A stretch of DNA of 64,000 nucleotides from contig JAGQYO010000008.1 of NCBI GenBank assembly GCA_020435995.1, positions 32,662-96,661 of the forward strand. Direction: 5' to 3'. A model generated the notes under the pieces. It was not told the origin of the DNA and searched no databases. It saw nothing but the letters and a program-made list of their open reading frames with translations. The translations under genes and the position numbers were made by a program. The DNA is from Flavobacteriales bacterium (GTDB taxonomy: Bacteria; Bacteroidota; Bacteroidia; Flavobacteriales_G; Salibacteraceae). Shown piece after piece: positions 1 to 9,736 of the stretch (positions within the stretch are counted from its first letter, which is position 1; every line of letters starts with the position of its first letter).

Positions 1-2913
1 AACAATATGATCTCAATCAGAACTGGAAGTGCGGATTACACTAAATACGGTGTTTACTTGTACCGTCCATACAATACATTGTTTGAGCATAACAGCATCT
101 ATTTAAATTCATCTTATTCAAGTGCCTATGGGTTGTATTCAAACTATGTATACAATTCTAAAATCATGAATAACGTAATTGAAAATGGAGCTGGTGGCGC
201 CACATGGTATAACCCTTATATGGGATCTGGTATGACGAACAATTACAATGCGTTCTGGACAGGGAATCCTTTGATATCTGGAGTGAATGGTCCTACTATG
301 GGAACTGGTTCGTTTATTACACGACCTAGGTATAAAGATCCAAGTACGATAGATTTAAGGGTTAATAGCCTCCAACTAGATAGCGGTGCTTATGCTGCTG
401 GTTATACTGAGGATATTTTTGGCAATCCACGTAATATGAGTTTCCCAGATATTGGTGCTCATGAATTTGATCCATGTATTTGGGATGCTGCCGTTACTGG
501 TTTTGATCATGGCTATGCATCAATTCCTGCTGGACAGAGCGTAAGATTAACGTCTGAATTAACAAATTATGGTTTGGATTCTATACTTAATGTTGTAGGT
601 CGTTTTGATTTGAGCGGTTCAGCTACAGTTGCACCTTCTATTACTTTACAAGTTGATCAAGATACTTTGATGAGTGGGATTATTCCAGTTGGAAATATTG
701 CAGGTGCTTATCAGGCTATGGGTACTGTTACTACTACAAGTGCTGATTGCGATAGATCTAATGATACGGCTTATGTTGCTGTTACAGTGAGTGATTCTGT
801 ATATGCTAGAGAAATGATGACTTCAACTGCAACTGGTATTGGTAATCCACAGCCATTGGAGTTTGGTCAAACCTTTGAAGTGTTCTCTCCAGACGTGATG
901 ACTTCAATAAGCTTTTACTTGGTTCAACCAACTTTTGGTGCAACCGTAAGAGCTGTGATTTATGAGATGGATCCTACTACTGGATTGCCAGGAGCTAAAT
1001 TAGATTCTACACGAGTTATGATGGTTACCAATTCAACTGGAAGTTGGTATACGCTACCTCTTGGTTGTAGAGGTCTCCAAGTGAATGCAGGGATGTATTT
1101 TGTGTCTATTCACCAGATTAATCCTCCAAACATGAGTTTGGGATACACGCTTGGAAGAACTGCATTAGAGAGATATGTGTTTGTTGATCTTTATGATGGA
1201 ACAGGTTGGAGAGCTTCTAATGATCCAGGTTTAAATTCTATAGTTGATGATATGTCTTTCTTGTTGAGAGCAAACTTTGGCACCTTCACTGAGCCCAAGA
1301 TTCTTGAAGATACATCACTTATATGTAATGGTTCTTACTCTTACATTAAGACAATAAAAGAGTATCAGTCACAGTATTGGAGCAACAGTTTAATCTTTGA
1401 CTCTATTAGAGTTTCTACTGGTGGAACCTATTCTGTTACAGTTTGGGATGAATTAGGATGTATCTACATGGATAGTACACAGGCAATCGTTAGTGATCCT
1501 ATTAATGTTACTTCTTCTTCAACTAAAGCTACTTGTGGAATGAGTGATGGTGTTGCAACTGTTAATGCAACTGGTAACACTTCGCCTTTCTCTTATAACT
1601 GGTCTAATGGTGGATCTACAGCTTCTATAAATGGAGTAGCAGGAGATGACTACAAAGTGACTATTACAGACAACTTAGGTTGTAAGAAGGTACAAGATGT
1701 ACAAGTGCTTGGAGCATTCCCTGATATTACTGCTTCTTGGGGTTATCCAAGTTGTAATGGTGATGGAAATGGTACTTCAAATGTTGTAGTTAATAAAGGA
1801 GTTTCTCCTTCTTCAGTTGTTTGGAGTGGTGGTAATACGCCTAATCAAGCTTCAAACTCTGGTATGGCTGCTGGAACCTATACGGTTCAAGTAACTGATG
1901 CAAGTGGATGTACTACAAGAGATACTATCTTGATTCTTGATCCTCCAGTTCTTGGATCTGTAAATGCTGCTTCAAGTCCTACAGCTTGTTTAAGATCTGA
2001 TGGTACTGCTAAAGTTACTATGACAGGTGGATTAGCTCCTTATAAGTACTTGTGGAGTGCTACTGCTGGTAGCCAGACTACTGCAACAGCAATTGGATTG
2101 AGAAAAGGTTCTTATGATGTTACGGTTACTGATAGCTTATCTTGTCAGTATATTACCAAGGTTACTATTAAGGATCCAAATTCTCCAGTAGCAGTACCTA
2201 ACAACAAAACGCTTAATTGTAGTTATGATAAGACAACAGTTGAAGTGAATGTCACAGGTGGTACGCCTCCAATGAATTACAACTGGGTATACAATGGAAA
2301 GAGTTCTCAGTCTGCTACCATTGTTAATGGTGGAGCGGCTCAGTATCACTTACACATTGTTGATGCGGCTGGTTGTGAGCACGATACTGTGGTATCGATC
2401 ACTGCACCTCCTGCTCTTGCAGTATCTTTAAGTGGTTACGTTGATGGTGGTCAAGGAAATGTAAGTTACACTGCGAATGCTAGTGGCGGTACTCCTCCTT
2501 ATACTTCTTATACTTGGAGTCCAAGTAACGAAGTTGGACCTACAGCTAACAAGCTTGACAATGGTCGTAACACAGTTACTATTGTTGATTCTAAAGGTTG
2601 TACTTTGAGTTATGATCTTGATGTTCATTCAGTATATACTGGATTGGATGCATTTGATCAAGAAAATGGCTTTAAGATTTATCCAAACCCTTCAAATGGT
2701 GAAGTGAACCTTGAGTTAAACTTAAATGCTCAAGCTGATGTTACTGTTAGAGTTATGAATGCTACAGGTGAGTTGATCGAGTTTGTTGAAAGAACTAATG
2801 TAGTTCAAGATAAGATTACACTTGATCTAAGTACCTATGCAGTTGGAATGTATTTTGTTGAAACTACTATCGGTTCTGAGAAAGTGGTAAACAAGATTCA
2901 GTTAACTAGATAA
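1..2913 (+). CDS. Secreted beta-helix/SprB-repeat surface protein with T9SS sorting domain (5'-truncated)
   Basis: The reading frame is open to the left edge, so the true start lies outside the window; 970 codons are visible. Counting from the first Met at position 7, residues 1-155 look like the end of a right-handed parallel beta-helix, closing with the typical FPDIGAHEF phrase. Residues 160-262 resemble a CARDB-like domain. Residues about 430-870 hold roughly five SprB-like repeats, each with a W/Y core and a VTDxxGC ending. Residues 889-968 form a type A T9SS sorting domain (YPNPSNGE, ending KIQLTR). The role is probably cell-surface or secreted adhesion or glycan binding; the substrate cannot be told. 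The gene stands alone and is followed directly by a strong terminator. The T9SS assignment is secure; the function of the folded part is inference. Confidence 0.88.
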   Translation, partial: NNMISIRTGSADYTKYGVYLYRPYNTLFEHNSIYLNSSYSSAYGLYSNYVYNSKIMNNVIENGAGGATWYNPYMGSGMTNNYNAFWTGNPLISGVNGPTMGTGSFITRPRYKDPSTIDLRVNSLQLDSGAYAAGYTEDIFGNPRNMSFPDIGAHEFDPCIWDAAVTGFDHGYASIPAGQSVRLTSELTNYGLDSILNVVGRFDLSGSATVAPSITLQVDQDTLMSGIIPVGNIAGAYQAMGTVTTTSADCDRSNDTAYVAVTVSDSVYAREMMTSTATGIGNPQPLEFGQTFEVFSPDVMTSISFYLVQPTFGATVRAVIYEMDPTTGLPGAKLDSTRVMMVTNSTGSWYTLPLGCRGLQVNAGMYFVSIHQINPPNMSLGYTLGRTALERYVFVDLYDGTGWRASNDPGLNSIVDDMSFLLRANFGTFTEPKILEDTSLICNGSYSYIKTIKEYQSQYWSNSLIFDSIRVSTGGTYSVTVWDELGCIYMDSTQAIVSDPINVTSSSTKATCGMSDGVATVNATGNTSPFSYNWSNGGSTASINGVAGDDYKVTITDNLGCKKVQDVQVLGAFPDITASWGYPSCNGDGNGTSNVVVNKGVSPSSVVWSGGNTPNQASNSGMAAGTYTVQVTDASGCTTRDTILILDPPVLGSVNAASSPTACLRSDGTAKVTMTGGLAPYKYLWSATAGSQTTATAIGLRKGSYDVTVTDSLSCQYITKVTIKDPNSPVAVPNNKTLNCSYDKTTVEVNVTGGTPPMNYNWVYNGKSSQSATIVNGGAAQYHLHIVDAAGCEHDTVVSITAPPALAVSLSGYVDGGQGNVSYTANASGGTPPYTSYTWSPSNEVGPTANKLDNGRNTVTIVDSKGCTLSYDLDVHSVYTGLDAFDQENGFKIYPNPSNGEVNLELNLNAQADVTVRVMNATGELIEFVERTNVVQDKITLDLSTYAVGMYFVETTIGSEKVVNKIQLTR

Positions 2914-2934
2914 TAAATTAAATAATAGATAATG

Positions 2935-2964
2935 AAACCCCGGCTTTGGTCGGGGTTTTTTTTT
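2935..2964 (+). terminator. Intrinsic terminator after the surface protein gene
   Basis: An 8-bp stem, AAACCCCG paired with CGGGGTTT, has an 8-nt loop and runs into a tract of T residues ending at 2964. It separates the large surface-protein gene from the men operon. Confidence 0.9.
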
Positions 2965-2980
2965 GCCCTTATTTTGCTTT

Positions 2981-3994
2981 ATGGATTTTGTTCACTGGAA
3001 GCTGCCAAAAGAATCGACCTTCAAATCAATGATGGGCACACCTAAAATTATAGGAGCCCAAGTGTCTCCTATTCTTGGAAGAAAGGGATTTTTGTTGTTT
3101 CCATTTAATGCTACAAATTCTTCTGTCTTTTTTTGGGAAGGCGACTATAAGACTCATTCTCTACCAAAAAGTTCCTTCCCTGAAAACACCTGCAGCATTG
3201 ACCTTATTGACGAGGGAAAAGATGCGTATTATCGGAACGGAAATGCACTGATATCAGCCGTTGCAAATGGTCATTTTGAAAAGGTAGTATTGTCGAGGAG
3301 AATCGAGGTTCAGGGTACTTTGGATAGCAAAACCTGCTTTGCTGCGATGTGCCACATGTACCCCGATGCATTTGTTTACCATTATAGAATAAATGATGTG
3401 GAATGGCTCGGAGCGAGCCCCGAATTATTCCTAAATGTCGATAACGAAAAGGTCGCTTCCTTTTCGTTGGCGGGTACACGTCTGAATTCTGGAAACAGTG
3501 ATGTACCTTGGCCTAGTAAGGAGCAAAATGAGCAACAATATGTCACAGATTTTGTGCTTGACGCGTTTATAAAATCTGGATTAACCGATATACAAGTTCA
3601 TGATTCAGTGAAGCACTCGGCAGGAGCAGTTGAGCACATTTTGTCAGTAGTTGAGGCTCAGGTAAATCCTTCTTTTAATCTCGAAAAATTAATTTTGGAG
3701 TTACACCCTACACCAGCGGTTGCAGGCATACCAAAAGAAAAAGCCATCAAATGGATATTAGAAAATGAACCACATGATAGGGAGTACTATTCGGGTTTTT
3801 TGGGTGAAACTGGAACTCACCAAAGACTCTATGTAAACCTAAGGTGTTTAAAGCTGGAGGGAAGAGGCATAAGTCTTTTTGTAGGTGGCGGTTTTACAAA
3901 AGATTCTGATTTGGATGCTGAATGGGAAGAAACTGTTGTGAAATCAAAAACAATGATGGCTGTCTTACAAAAAATGAACAATTTAGCAGAATGA
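2981..3994 (+). CDS. menF: Isochorismate synthase (menaquinone pathway)
   Basis: Converts chorismate to isochorismate, the first committed step of menaquinone synthesis, in the cytoplasm. The 337-residue protein has the chorismate-binding signatures ASPELFL, AGTR, KEQNEQQYV, HPTPAVAG, REYYSGFLGE and FVGGGFTKDSD. The start was set at ATG 2981 and not the TTG at 2963, because the latter lies inside the T-tract of the preceding terminator. A weak -7-like TATTTTG at 2970-2976 suggests a nearly leaderless message. The stop overlaps the menD start as ATGA. An EntC-type siderophore enzyme is the alternative, but the following men genes make menF far more likely. Confidence 0.93.
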   Translation: MDFVHWKLPKESTFKSMMGTPKIIGAQVSPILGRKGFLLFPFNATNSSVFFWEGDYKTHSLPKSSFPENTCSIDLIDEGKDAYYRNGNALISAVANGHFEKVVLSRRIEVQGTLDSKTCFAAMCHMYPDAFVYHYRINDVEWLGASPELFLNVDNEKVASFSLAGTRLNSGNSDVPWPSKEQNEQQYVTDFVLDAFIKSGLTDIQVHDSVKHSAGAVEHILSVVEAQVNPSFNLEKLILELHPTPAVAGIPKEKAIKWILENEPHDREYYSGFLGETGTHQRLYVNLRCLKLEGRGISLFVGGGFTKDSDLDAEWEETVVKSKTMMAVLQKMNNLAE

Positions 3995-5688
3995 ACACGA
4001 ATAAAATTTCGGCCTTAATCCTAGCGAAACTATTTGCTAAAAAGGGTGGAAAATATGTTGTGATATCACCAGGTTCTAGAAATGCACCACTTACAATTGC
4101 CTTTCAAAAAGTGAAGGAAATTACATGTCTCTCCATTCCAGATGAGAGATCGGCGGGTTTTGTTGCCTTGGGAATAGCCAAGTCTAAAAATGAGATGGTT
4201 GGTTTGGTTTGTACCTCCGGATCGGCCCTCACGAACTACTTCCCAGCCGTAATAGAAGCTGACTTTCAAAACATCCCCATCGTTGTTATGTCCGCCGATC
4301 GGCCCGAAAAATGGATAGATCAGGGAATTGGACAGTCCATTTATCAAAAGGAAATATTTGGGAATTATGTCAAATGTTTTCATCACTTCGACGATGGATT
4401 GGTTACCGACCAAAATCTATGGGATATGAATCGCAGAATAAATGAGTCATTCCTGAAGGCCTTAAGCATTCCTAAAGGCCCCGTTCATCTGAACCTGGCT
4501 TATTCCGAGCCATTGTACGATCAGGTTGAAACGAGTTTACCAGAAGGAGCATTTCGAGAAATAGAACTTCAATCGCAGAGTCGTATATTGGAAAAAAGAG
4601 GGTATGACCAGTTAAATGAAATTTGGCTGAAGGCGGAAAGGGTTTTGATCTTGTGTGGTGTTTTAGCACCGTCCAAAAAATTGCTTGATTTGCTCACTAA
4701 AATGGAGAGATTAAAAGGCGTTGTAGTTCTTCACGAAACCACCTCTAACCTCCCACCTAGCTTAGGTATTGGTTCCATTGACCAAGCCTTGGAGTGTCTG
4801 CCATCACAAATGGATTTTAAACCAGATTTACTCATTACTATCGGCCATCACATTGTTTCAAAAAGAGTAAAGTCATTTTTGAACGATAAATCTATTCACA
4901 ACCATTGGCAAGTATCAGAAGGTGGAGAAATGGTCGATACCTTCCAAAGGTTAACAGCCATTATCCCTACTACACCAGAAGATTTTTTTTCAGGTTTACT
5001 TTTAGAAAGTACGACTCAGACGACTTTTCAAAACAAGTGGTTTAAAGTTCGAGATAAAGCGCAAGCTGCTCATACCAGTTTTATAAAACAAACCGAGTTC
5101 AGTGATTTGTTATCCTTTCAATTGCTTCTTGGTGCCGTCCCTACGGGGTTTCACTTGGAGTTGGCCAATAGTTCGGTTATTCGCTATGCGCAGTTGTTCT
5201 CAGATCGTAAATGGGACTCGTGTTCGTCTAACCGAGGGGCAAGTGGCATAGAGGGAAGCACTTCCACAGCCATAGGTCATTGCTTAGGAAGTAAAAAAAA
5301 CACGGTTTTGATTACTGGAGATATCAGTTTCTTCTACGACTCGAACGCCCTTTGGAACCACCATATTCCCAATAATTTTAGAATCATATTGATAAACAAC
5401 TCTGGTGGTGGTATTTTTAGATACATTCCAGGGCCGCAAAGTGTAGAGAATTTTGAAGAATTTTTTGAAACACAACATCAACTGAGTGCGAGTGGAATTT
5501 GTCAAACACATGGTGTTGCTTATTCATCATGCGACTCTGTTCCGAGTTTAAAAGGCGAGCTGGATTCCTTTTTTAAAGACACAAGAAAGGGGCCTTCCTT
5601 ATTAGAAGTGTTTACACCACGAGAGAGAAATGACAAGGTGCTTCATGAGTATTTTAGATTCATAAAAGATTTTACCGCCATCGAATGA
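3991..5688 (+). CDS. menD: 2-succinyl-5-enolpyruvyl-6-hydroxy-3-cyclohexene-1-carboxylate synthase
   Basis: Thiamine-diphosphate enzyme joining isochorismate and 2-oxoglutarate in menaquinone synthesis. The protein is 565 residues from ATG 3991, which overlaps the menF stop; an upstream in-frame extension would run inside menF and is not used. Visible signatures are SPGSRNAPL (residues 26-34), PDERSAGF with the likely catalytic Glu52, CTSGSALTNYFPA (74-86), NRGASGIEGSTSTAIG (414-429) and the cofactor-binding GDISFFYDSNALWN (443-456). Length matches the family. It is the second gene of the men operon and ends in an ATGA overlap with menA. Confidence 0.96.
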   Translation: MNTNKISALILAKLFAKKGGKYVVISPGSRNAPLTIAFQKVKEITCLSIPDERSAGFVALGIAKSKNEMVGLVCTSGSALTNYFPAVIEADFQNIPIVVMSADRPEKWIDQGIGQSIYQKEIFGNYVKCFHHFDDGLVTDQNLWDMNRRINESFLKALSIPKGPVHLNLAYSEPLYDQVETSLPEGAFREIELQSQSRILEKRGYDQLNEIWLKAERVLILCGVLAPSKKLLDLLTKMERLKGVVVLHETTSNLPPSLGIGSIDQALECLPSQMDFKPDLLITIGHHIVSKRVKSFLNDKSIHNHWQVSEGGEMVDTFQRLTAIIPTTPEDFFSGLLLESTTQTTFQNKWFKVRDKAQAAHTSFIKQTEFSDLLSFQLLLGAVPTGFHLELANSSVIRYAQLFSDRKWDSCSSNRGASGIEGSTSTAIGHCLGSKKNTVLITGDISFFYDSNALWNHHIPNNFRIILINNSGGGIFRYIPGPQSVENFEEFFETQHQLSASGICQTHGVAYSSCDSVPSLKGELDSFFKDTRKGPSLLEVFTPRERNDKVLHEYFRFIKDFTAIE

Positions 5689-6602
5689 CTGCAATAGGCA
5701 CTTGGCTTGATGCATTAAGGCTGAAAACACTTCCACTGGCCTTGTCCTGTATTTTTATGGGAAGTTCATTGGCATTCTACTTTGGTTATTTCGATGCTAC
5801 TATTATGCTTTTGGCCACACTTACTACATTGTTTCTTCAAGTGCTATCTAATTTGGCCAATGACTATGGCGATGCCCAAAAAGGAACTGATGGTGAAGGA
5901 CGGTTGGGGCCTCTACGCGCGGTACAATCTGGAATGATAACTGAGAAATCGATGAAATTGGCAGTTGTATTGTTTGCCTTACTTTCCTTAGCCTCTGGAA
6001 TTACGTTACTTATGGTTTCGTTTTCGTCATTGTCCTTGGCTATGTGGATATTTTTAGGGTTGGGGATTGGTGCTATTGCTGCTGCAATTAAATACACGGT
6101 TGGTGATAATGCCTACGGTTATAGAGGACTCGGCGACTTATTTGTCCTTATTTTTTTTGGGTTTATAGGTGTGTTGGGTTCTTTTTACTTGTATGCAGGG
6201 CTAGTTTTTATGTCTCTTTTTTTGCCAGCGCTCGCCATAGGAGTTTTTGCGATGGGTGTGCTCAACCTCAATAATTTGAGAGATATCGACAACGACCGTG
6301 CATCTGGAAAAATCACCATTGTGGTAAAGTATGGTGCATCCTTTTCTAAAAAATACCACTTGTTTTTGCTGGCTGTAGGCTGGCTTAGCGCCTTGTTGTT
6401 TTCCGTAATTCACTTCAAACATCCTGTTCAATTGATATATATCCTTTCCCTACCAATTTTTTATAAGAATGCACAAAAAGTAATGGTCTACAACAATCCC
6501 AAGGAATTAATTCCCTCCCTTAAGCAATTGGCTTTAGGCACCTTTGTGTTTACCCTTTTATTTGGCTTGGGTCTGGCTTTAACTAGTTTTATTTCACAAT
6601 GA
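5685..6602 (+). CDS. menA: 1,4-dihydroxy-2-naphthoate polyprenyltransferase
   Basis: Integral inner-membrane UbiA-family prenyltransferase that attaches the polyprenyl tail to dihydroxynaphthoate. The 305-residue protein is hydrophobic throughout, with about eight or nine membrane segments. The two Asp-rich Mg-prenyl-diphosphate motifs are visible: NLANDYGDAQKGTD near residue 57 and NNLRDIDNDRASGK near residue 195. ATGA overlaps on both sides show translational coupling to menD and menC. The MenA assignment over other UbiA members rests on sequence and operon position together. Confidence 0.94.
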   Translation: MTAIGTWLDALRLKTLPLALSCIFMGSSLAFYFGYFDATIMLLATLTTLFLQVLSNLANDYGDAQKGTDGEGRLGPLRAVQSGMITEKSMKLAVVLFALLSLASGITLLMVSFSSLSLAMWIFLGLGIGAIAAAIKYTVGDNAYGYRGLGDLFVLIFFGFIGVLGSFYLYAGLVFMSLFLPALAIGVFAMGVLNLNNLRDIDNDRASGKITIVVKYGASFSKKYHLFLLAVGWLSALLFSVIHFKHPVQLIYILSLPIFYKNAQKVMVYNNPKELIPSLKQLALGTFVFTLLFGLGLALTSFISQ

Positions 6603-7666
6603 AGGCCCGCTATGCTAAGTATTTTCTGAAATTCATTAGGCCTGCTGGTACTTCTAGAGGGATCCTTTATGAAAAAGAGAGCTATTTTATTCGAATAGAG
6701 GATGAAGTGTCTAATCAATATGGCATAGGTGAGTGTGGGCTTCTTCGCGGGCTGTCATTCGATGATCGATTGAATTATGAAGCGATTTTAATTCAGACGT
6801 TAAAGGATTTTAATAGCGGAAAAACTTGGGATGACATAAAGCCAACTCTTCAAGAATGGCCCTCTATTTTTTTTGGTATTGAAACGGCGATGAAGTCATT
6901 GCACGCCAGCGACCCTTTCGCCTTATTTGACAATTCGTTTTCTCAAGGTAGAGCTGGAATTGAAATAAATGGTTTGGTTTGGATGGGCGATTTTGAGTTT
7001 ATGTCACGGCAAATTGAAGAAAAAATTCATAAAGGTTATAATTGTATTAAACTGAAAATTGGAGCCTTAGATTTTGAAAAAGAGTTGGCATTAATCCAAA
7101 AGATCAGAAAATCTTATGCTGTTTCTGATATTGAAATTAGGGTGGATGCCAATGGCGCATTCCTGATAAGAGATGCATTAGATAAACTTAAGGAATTAAG
7201 TAAATATCAGATTCATTCGATTGAGCAGCCCATTGCACCAAAACAACATAGGGCTATGGCTCAACTATGCTTGGCATCACCAATTCCCATTGCTCTCGAT
7301 GAGGATTTAATTGGAGTGATAGAAAGAGCAAACAAAGAGTCACTTTTAGAAACAATAAAACCTGCCTACCTTATTTTGAAACCATCATTCTTGGGCGGAT
7401 TTGAGGCTACAAGCGAGTGGATAAATTTGGCTAAGGAAAGAAGCATAGGTTACTGGTTGACAAGTGCATTGGAATCAAATATTGGGCTAAATGCCATTTC
7501 TCAATATGCGTATTCATTAGCTTCTTCCATTCCGCAAGGTTTGGGTACGGGAAGCCTTTATTCCAACAATATTCCTTCGCCTCTCCATATTGTAAAGAAT
7601 CACATTTGTATAAATTCAGATGCGAAATGGGATTTATCGCAACTAAAATGGATCGATGTCTGTTGA
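6599..7666 (+). CDS. menC: o-Succinylbenzoate synthase (enolase superfamily)
   Basis: Dehydrates SHCHC to o-succinylbenzoate. The 355-residue protein shows the enolase-superfamily barrel: KxK at Lys151/Lys153 (CIKLKIG), metal ligands Asp183 (VDANG), Glu209 (SIEQP) and Asp234 (ALDED), and the second catalytic Lys261 (LKPSFLGG). All expected catalytic residues are present. The start ATG overlaps the menA stop by four bases, and the end overlaps menE by 11 bases. A dipeptide epimerase is the usual confusion in this superfamily, but the operon decides for MenC. Confidence 0.93.
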   Translation: MKARYAKYFLKFIRPAGTSRGILYEKESYFIRIEDEVSNQYGIGECGLLRGLSFDDRLNYEAILIQTLKDFNSGKTWDDIKPTLQEWPSIFFGIETAMKSLHASDPFALFDNSFSQGRAGIEINGLVWMGDFEFMSRQIEEKIHKGYNCIKLKIGALDFEKELALIQKIRKSYAVSDIEIRVDANGAFLIRDALDKLKELSKYQIHSIEQPIAPKQHRAMAQLCLASPIPIALDEDLIGVIERANKESLLETIKPAYLILKPSFLGGFEATSEWINLAKERSIGYWLTSALESNIGLNAISQYAYSLASSIPQGLGTGSLYSNNIPSPLHIVKNHICINSDAKWDLSQLKWIDVC

Positions 7667-8699
7667 TTTTCAAATAGAAGGGATTCCGTTTGTTAATTCC
7701 GAATCTTTTTGGAACGAGCTCAGTCAAGCAAGGCCGGGGTTTGCAATTTCTATTTTGCGCCATACGGTGTCCAATTTTCTTGATGCCAAAGACCATATCG
7801 TAGCTCATACAAGTGGTTCTACTGGGCCTCCAAAGGAAATTCACATTAGCAAAGAACATGTGATTAACTCGTGTAATGCAACATGTGATTTTTTTAAATT
7901 GGAGCCCCGAATGACTATTTGGTTGTGCCTCCCGCTGGATTTTATAGCAGGTAAAATGGTGGTATATCGGGCTATGACGCGTGGATTAAATTTATTAATA
8001 GATCGCCCAGAGGTAAGTGAGTTAGCCAAATCTAAGAGAAGCAATATTGATTTTGCGGCTATGGTTCCAACGCAGGTTCATGAACTTTTGATGTCCAATT
8101 CATCTATTTTTAAGCCAGTTTCTCAGTTAATTATTGGTGGTGCACCTGTTTCCACGAGAATCGAAAAGCTTCTTTTAAACCTCTCTGTACAGGCCTACGA
8201 AACTTATGGAATGACAGAAACAGTAAGCCACGTTGCCCTCCGCAAAATGGGTCAAGGCACTTTCACGGCCCTGCCAAACGTAAAGTTTGTTGATCGAAAT
8301 GGGCAGCTTGAAATAATAGCTCCCCATATTTCAGATTCGCCAATTTTAACGAACGATGTTGCAGAAATTGTTGATGAATACCATTTTAAATGGTTAGGCC
8401 GACTCGACAACGTACTCAATTCGGGAGGAGTAAAAATTCATCCTGAAAAAATCGAAAAATTGATCTCGGAGAGTATAAATAGGGAAGTAATTGCCTTTGG
8501 CCAAAAAAATGAAAAATATGGCGAGGTGCTTTGTGTCCTTATCGAATCAAAGGATGAAGTGGCTATACACTTACCTACTCAACTTTCACAATACGAACGA
8601 CCAAAGGAAATATTTTACCTGTCTGAATTTGTGCGAACTCCGAGGGGAAAACTCCTAAGAGATGCCACATTAAAGTTGACCTTTGCAAACCGAGGTTAA
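7656..8699 (+). CDS. menE: o-Succinylbenzoate-CoA ligase
   Basis: AMP-forming acyl-CoA synthetase activating o-succinylbenzoate. The P-loop-like HTSGSTGPPKEI (about residues 50-61), the adenylate motif YETYGMTETVSH (about 182-193), the WLGRLDN hinge and the C-terminal PRGKLLRD lysine motif are all visible. At 347 residues it is shorter than enterobacterial MenE, as is common in this phylum. It is the last gene of the men operon and overlaps menC by 11 bases. Its TAA shares bases with the TAA of the convergent pseudouridine synthase gene. menB and menH are not in the window. Confidence 0.93.
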   Translation: MSVDFQIEGIPFVNSESFWNELSQARPGFAISILRHTVSNFLDAKDHIVAHTSGSTGPPKEIHISKEHVINSCNATCDFFKLEPRMTIWLCLPLDFIAGKMVVYRAMTRGLNLLIDRPEVSELAKSKRSNIDFAAMVPTQVHELLMSNSSIFKPVSQLIIGGAPVSTRIEKLLLNLSVQAYETYGMTETVSHVALRKMGQGTFTALPNVKFVDRNGQLEIIAPHISDSPILTNDVAEIVDEYHFKWLGRLDNVLNSGGVKIHPEKIEKLISESINREVIAFGQKNEKYGEVLCVLIESKDEVAIHLPTQLSQYERPKEIFYLSEFVRTPRGKLLRDATLKLTFANRG

Positions 8700-9736
8700 T
8701 CCATTTGCTGATGAACAGCGTAGTTCCTCCATTTATCCAAAACCATTTCCATATCTGATGGAAGGTCGCTGTTAAAATGTAAAAATTTTCCGGTAGTGGG
8801 GTGCTCAAAGCCCAGGGTTTTGGCGTGAAGGGCTTGTCTTGGCAATAATTTAAAGCAATTTTCAACAAATTGCTTGTACTTCGCGAAAGTAGTACCCTTT
8901 AGTATTCTATCCCCACCGTAGGTTATGTCCCCGAATAAGGGATGTCCTATAGATTTAAAATGTGCCCTAATCTGATGGGTTCTTCCTGTTTCTAATTTAC
9001 ACTGAACAAGTGTAACATAACCGAATTTTTCTATGATCTTGTATCTCGTAACGGCAGGTTTTCCGAAGCTTTCGTCATCGAATACGGTCATTATCTTTCG
9101 GTCCTTTAAACTTCTTCCAATATGACCTTCAATTATTCCTTCTTCTACAGGTGGCTCTCCCCAAATAAGAGCGTAGTAAAACCGTTGAGAAGTTCTGTTA
9201 AAAAACTGCCGCGCTAGGTGAGTCATGGCAAGTTCAGTTTTTGCAACCACCATGATGCCTGTTGTCATTTTATCTAATCTGTGTACAATACCGGGTCTGT
9301 CTTCTTGATCACGTGTCGGAAGATTTTCTAAGTGGTAGAGTAGCGCATTCACTAGTGTGCCCGATTTATTGCCATATCCAGGATGACAAACCAGTCCAGC
9401 GGGTTTGTTGATCACCAGCACTTGCTCGTCTTCAAATACAATATCTAAAGGAATGTCTTCGGGCCGAAGGCTGGTTTCTTGTTCGGGCTTGGTCATGTAA
9501 ACCAGAATTTGATCGCCAGGCCTTACTTTATAGTTTGATTTTACTATGCTTCCGTTGACAATAATACAGTTGGACTTGGCGGCATTTTGAATTCGGTTGC
9601 GAGAGGTATTCGAAACGCGGTCTATCAAAAATTTGTCTATCCGAAGGGGTTCTTGCCCTTTGTCGGCTACAAAAGTGAGTTCTTGTAATTCTATGTCGTC
9701 ATCCTCTGAAAAGGAATCTTCTAAATCTTCCTTCAC
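8696..9736 (-). CDS. RluA/RluD-family 23S rRNA pseudouridine synthase
   Basis: Isomerises uridines in rRNA, most likely the RluD-type 23S sites. The 346-residue protein has an acidic N-terminal tail, an S4 RNA-binding domain at about residues 31-80 and the catalytic motif HRLDKMTTG with Asp155, followed by GRTHQIRAH. The start codon is GTG, sharing one base with the upstream stop (TAGTG); there is no internal Met near the N terminus to replace it. It is the last gene of a three-gene operon with a T9SS cargo protein and a PASTA protein, a grouping often seen in Bacteroidota. Confidence 0.9.
   Translation of the reverse strand: MKEDLEDSFSEDDDIELQELTFVADKGQEPLRIDKFLIDRVSNTSRNRIQNAAKSNCIIVNGSIVKSNYKVRPGDQILVYMTKPEQETSLRPEDIPLDIVFEDEQVLVINKPAGLVCHPGYGNKSGTLVNALLYHLENLPTRDQEDRPGIVHRLDKMTTGIMVVAKTELAMTHLARQFFNRTSQRFYYALIWGEPPVEEGIIEGHIGRSLKDRKIMTVFDDESFGKPAVTRYKIIEKFGYVTLVQCKLETGRTHQIRAHFKSIGHPLFGDITYGGDRILKGTTFAKYKQFVENCFKLLPRQALHAKTLGFEHPTTGKFLHFNSDLPSDMEMVLDKWRNYAVHQQMD

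Noticed and set aside
2963..2980. TTG start for menF
   Set aside because: It lies in the terminator T-tract; ATG 2981 fits better.
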